From Nocardia amamiensis (GTDB lineage Bacteria; Actinomycetota; Actinomycetes; Mycobacteriales; Mycobacteriaceae): a DNA stretch of 64,000 nucleotides. The notes under the pieces are model-generated. The model saw only the letters and a program-made list of their open reading frames with translations. It was not told where the DNA came from and did no database searches. Made by a program: the position numbers and the translations under genes. Of the stretch, positions 61,440-64,000 are shown one piece after another (the stretch's first letter is position 1; every line of letters starts with the position of its first letter). The stretch is from the NCBI RefSeq assembly GCF_015477605.1, contig NZ_JADLQX010000028.1, positions 1 to 64,000 of the forward strand, read 5' to 3'.

Positions 61440-62018
61440 TCAGCGGTCGGGCGCGATCCTGGCGTCGTCTATCACCTCGACGTCGTGTACACCGTCGACG
61501 GTGTCGGCGAGGGCGGCGATGACGTGTTGTTCGCTCGGGTCGGCGAAGATGCCGCGAATGGTGACTGCTCCCTCAGCCACGTCGATGGACCACTGCCGAC
61601 GGCTGCCGGCGTATTCGTCCAGCAGCACTCGGATCTTCGCCTCGAGGGTGGCGTCGTCACTGATCAGAGCGCGCAGCAGGTCGCGACGGGACACGATCCC
61701 GACGAGCAGGCCGGCCTCGACGACCGGCATCGACCGCAGATGTCCCGCGAGCAGGCGGGAAGCGATCGTCGAGGTATCGGTGCCGGGCGTGATCACCTCG
61801 ACCGGGACCGACATCACCGCTTCGACGGTGGCGCTCGCCATGCTGGGGCCGACTCCCAGCGCGTCGGATTCGGAGAGCATGCCGACCACCCTGCCCTGCT
61901 CGTCGACGACCGGCAGCGCGGCGAAACCATGTGCGGTCAGCAGCGCGGTCGCCTCGCGCAGCGGTGTCTCCGGCCGCACCGTCACCACGGGCCTGCTGAG
62001 TACGTCGCGTGCGTACAT
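61440..62018 (-). CDS. CBS-pair plus BON domain protein (Rv2626c-like N-terminus)
   Basis: A 192-residue soluble protein. Two CBS domains (ARDVLSRPVVTVRPETPLRE, ALPVVDEQGRVVGMLSESDA; EAVMSVPVEVITPGTDTSTI, SMPVVEAGLLVGIVSRRDLL) are followed by a BON domain (WSIDVAEGAVTIRGIFADPS). DosR-regulon HRP1 (Rv2626c) has the CBS pair but no BON domain. GAGGTGATACCG precedes ATG 62018. A DosR-like box 118 bases upstream lies in the divergent region. Confidence 0.85.
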   Translation of the reverse strand: MYARDVLSRPVVTVRPETPLREATALLTAHGFAALPVVDEQGRVVGMLSESDALGVGPSMASATVEAVMSVPVEVITPGTDTSTIASRLLAGHLRSMPVVEAGLLVGIVSRRDLLRALISDDATLEAKIRVLLDEYAGSRRQWSIDVAEGAVTIRGIFADPSEQHVIAALADTVDGVHDVEVIDDARIAPDR

Positions 62019-62135
62019 CGGTATCACCTCACGGATGCGGGGATGTTGGACGGCGAACCGGACTTTCCCGAGGACATGTGCCCAGCCTGACGGGGTGCGC
62101 GCGGATCCGGGAGAGGCGTCCTGCCTTCGGCACGC

Positions 62136-62149
62136 GGGACCAACGTCCT
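62136..62149. promoter_or_regulatory. DosR-like box (GGGACCAACGTCCT)
   Basis: GGGAC and GTCC arms intact. It sits mid-way in the divergent region (118 bases from the CBS-BON gene, 127 from the Ddn-like gene) and may serve both. Confidence 0.65.
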
Positions 62150-62275
62150 CTTCCAGGGTCTTGCGGAGATCACGAAACGGCCGCCGGATGGTGACTTTCG
62201 CTTCTGTGGGAGCGCGCGTACGGCGCAAAGAATCGAGGTAGGGAATTTGGAATCCGGTGCGCCGGGGAGGTATTC

Positions 62276-63310
62276 GTGACGACCACCAGGTACGAGAGAC
62301 CAGGACTGGGCGCATCGGCGCTGTTGATGGCATTGCGGCTGCCGGTCGGGTTACAGCAGACGATCGGCGAGTTGCGGTACCGAGGGCGAGCATCCGGGCG
62401 GCATATCGCCCTGCCGGTGTCGTATGTGCGGGTGGGCGACAGCGTAGTCGTCCGAGTGGCGAACGCCGCCACGAAGACATGGTGGCGGAACTTCCGGTCA
62501 CCGCATCCGGCGTCGATCCGGATCAACGGTGTCTGGTTGACAGGTATAGGGCACGTTGTGGCGCCGGGATCGCTGGAACACGAAAAGGCGGACGCGGTGT
62601 ACCAGAACGCGCATCCACGGCAGCGGATCGACGTGGATGATCCGTACGTGGTGATCGATGTAGGTGCGGAGAAGACGACGCCGTCGCGCCGGGAGCTGAG
62701 TCGTCGCTGGTTCGTCGCGGTCACCGCTGGTGAAACTCTCGGCTTCGCCGCACCGGCCGCGGCGGGTGCGCTGACCGTCGACTCGGCGCCTGGCGTGATC
62801 GCGGCCGCACTGCTGATCGCGGCCGCGATCGAAGGCGGCGTGCTCGCCTTTTTCCAGAGTCGCGTACTGCGCTGGTGGTTGCACGAATTCTCAACCCGCG
62901 ACTGGATCATGGCCACGGCGGCCGGTGCGCTCGTCGCGTGGACCGTGGGGCTGGTGCCGGTACTCTACGGAGACCGATTGGGCAATTGGCCCGCCGCTGT
63001 CCAGGTGCCGGCGGTCGCCGCGGGGGCGCTTGTGATGGTGTTCGCGATCGGCGTCGCGCAGTGGTATGTGTTACGGCGCTGGTCGGATCGTGCGGTGCTG
63101 TGGATCTGGGGCAACGCGGTCGGCTGGATCGCGGGGCTGGCCGCCTTCACCACGGTCACGACCCCGTTGTGGCGGGCAGGGCAGTCGACGATGGCCACGG
63201 CGGTGATCGGGGCGCTGGGCGGCCTTGTGATGGCCGCCGTAGTTGCGGTGACGACCGGGCTGTTCCTCGTGCGCATCCTTGTGCCCGGGCATCTACGGGT
63301 TTCCGCGTGA
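62276..63310 (+). CDS. Ddn-like reductase domain fused to membrane domain, second copy
   Basis: A 344-residue paralogue of the gene at 22815. The N-terminal split barrel has GELRYRGRASGRHIALPVSY and NAATKTWWRNFRSPHPASIR; the C-terminal part has six to seven helices with FSTRDWIMATAAGALVAWTV and VFAIGVAQWYVLRRW. GGGGAGG precedes the GTG at 62276. It is divergent from the CBS-BON gene with a shared DosR-like box. Confidence 0.75.
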   Translation: MTTTRYERPGLGASALLMALRLPVGLQQTIGELRYRGRASGRHIALPVSYVRVGDSVVVRVANAATKTWWRNFRSPHPASIRINGVWLTGIGHVVAPGSLEHEKADAVYQNAHPRQRIDVDDPYVVIDVGAEKTTPSRRELSRRWFVAVTAGETLGFAAPAAAGALTVDSAPGVIAAALLIAAAIEGGVLAFFQSRVLRWWLHEFSTRDWIMATAAGALVAWTVGLVPVLYGDRLGNWPAAVQVPAVAAGALVMVFAIGVAQWYVLRRWSDRAVLWIWGNAVGWIAGLAAFTTVTTPLWRAGQSTMATAVIGALGGLVMAAVVAVTTGLFLVRILVPGHLRVSA

Positions 63311-63526
63311 CCGCGTCCGGGACACTCACCTCGGCGGATACGGCGGGGCCGCCTCGTGGCATCGCGTGGTGCCGGTCATGTGTCTGGTCGAGCCGCCATT
63401 CGCGGGCGTATGGGGTCTGCTCTCATGTCAGGCTCGCGGCGAGCAACAGGGCCGCGGACGGAGTCCAGCAGCACCGGACAGATTTGAACCAGATCACTCC
63501 GGTCCCAGCCCCGGTCACACTGGTCA

Positions 63527-63795
63527 TTACGGCAGGCAGTGGAGTGTGACCGCCGCGATCCGGTACACCCACTCGGTGACATCGCTGCCGTTTCCCGCGA
63601 CGGTGGCCGCGACCACGGTGGGGGCGATGCCCCACAATGCGACCCACTCGGCGACTCATTCCTGGAGGATCACCCGACGGTTGTCGAGGGTGATCGGTTC
63701 GAACCCTGCGACGACCTGGCGGGTCGGCACCGTATGGGCGATACCCCCCACAGCCCGGTGAGCGCGGCTGCGCCGTCGGCAAGGAACTCTCTCAT
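63527..63795 (-). pseudogene. membrane-protein gene broken by a frameshift and a stop codon
   Basis: On the minus strand MREFLADGAAALTGLWGVSP starts at 63795. After a frameshift the sequence continues HTVPTRQVVAGFEPITLDNR then RVILQE, an in-frame TGA where TGG (Trp) would fit, then VAEWVALWGIAPTVVAATVA and VYRIAAVTLHCLP. Taken together it looks like one small membrane protein. Family not named. Confidence 0.5.
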
Positions 63796-63895
63796 TGCTC
63801 CAATGTCCGCTTCGGATTGCCGCCGCTGCCAAGGCCTTTCGTCGGCACCTCGGATGCTCGCCGCCCTGGCTCCGACGCACTCGCTGGGGAACCGA

Positions 63896-64000
63896 TCACA
63901 CGGGTGTCGAGCGAGGTGCTTCGGCGGGGAGGTCGGCGCCGCCCTCTGATGCGCCCTCGGCGCCGAGACGAAGCACGGTGGCGAAACCGGCGGCGAGGCA
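63896..64000 (-). CDS. 3' end of a gene leaving the window
   Basis: The last 34 codons of a minus-strand frame (CLAAGFATVLRLGAEGASEG, then ADLPAEAPRSTPV and a stop at 63896). The hydrophobic start and polar tail suggest the last helix and tail of a membrane protein; the rest is outside the window. Confidence 0.35.
   Translation of the reverse strand, partial: CLAAGFATVLRLGAEGASEGGADLPAEAPRSTPV

Noticed and set aside
1..64000. CRISPR arrays, tRNA, rRNA and riboswitches
   Set aside because: Apart from two short tandem duplications, one imperfect 46-bp pair and the operator families I saw no regularly spaced repeats, and no cloverleaf or rRNA sequence was recognised.

Overview
The window is GC-rich actinobacterial DNA. 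A member of the Mycobacteriales, most likely Nocardia or a close relative, is suggested by a DosR/DosS (DevR/DevS) dormancy two-component system, a Tgs1-type wax ester synthase, deazaflavin-dependent (Ddn-like) reductases, mycothiol-type enzymes and long actinobacterial hibernation-factor and Rv1733c-like proteins. The genus is an inference from protein family content, not from a marker gene. I saw no rRNA, tRNA or CRISPR array.

Positions 1-20,000 are ordinary accessory chromosome. They hold the edge of an IS3-type transposase, TetR, PaaX and XRE-TetR regulators with local operators, a saccharopine-dehydrogenase-like gene, small membrane proteins, a Coq4-motif protein, a HYD1-type ADP-ribosyltransferase toxin candidate, two alpha/beta hydrolases, DoxX, a RibD-like reductase, GerW/YtfJ and SRPBCC proteins, and several gene remnants (two-part GNAT, acyltransferase, cyclase, SHOCT).

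Positions about 19,800-62,300 form a dormancy (DosR-type) island. Genes resembling M. tuberculosis DosR-regulon members are gathered here: Rv0079 (hibernation factor), Rv0080 (PNPOx), Rv0081 (ArsR), Rv1733c, Rv2625c (CBS metalloprotease), Rv2626c-like CBS protein, three tandem-domain universal stress proteins, three Acg-type nitroreductases, tgs1, devS and devR. About fifteen copies of a GGGAC-N4-GTCCC-like box lie upstream of many of them. The same boxes precede PEP synthase, a flavodoxin, DUF4389, SDR and membrane-fused Ddn-like genes, so the regulon appears to include PEP/gluconeogenic metabolism and quinone or nitro-group reduction. Decayed members are present too: an HspX C-terminus, a frameshifted narJ and a truncated acetyl-CoA synthetase.

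Two modules with their own regulators sit inside the island. The first is an Rv0081-like ArsR gene with a strong inverted-repeat operator, followed by pckA and a SulP transporter whose start codon overlaps the pckA stop. The second is a CsoR-family regulator with C-G-C rather than C-H-C ligands; three near-identical 16-bp operators flank an MMPL exporter, a Rv2466c-like thioredoxin-fold protein with CPFA instead of CPWC, a small zinc-ribbon protein, and DUF2892 and DUF302 proteins.

The right end (62,276-64,000) holds a second membrane-fused Ddn-like gene, a broken membrane-protein gene and the 3' end of a gene that leaves the window.
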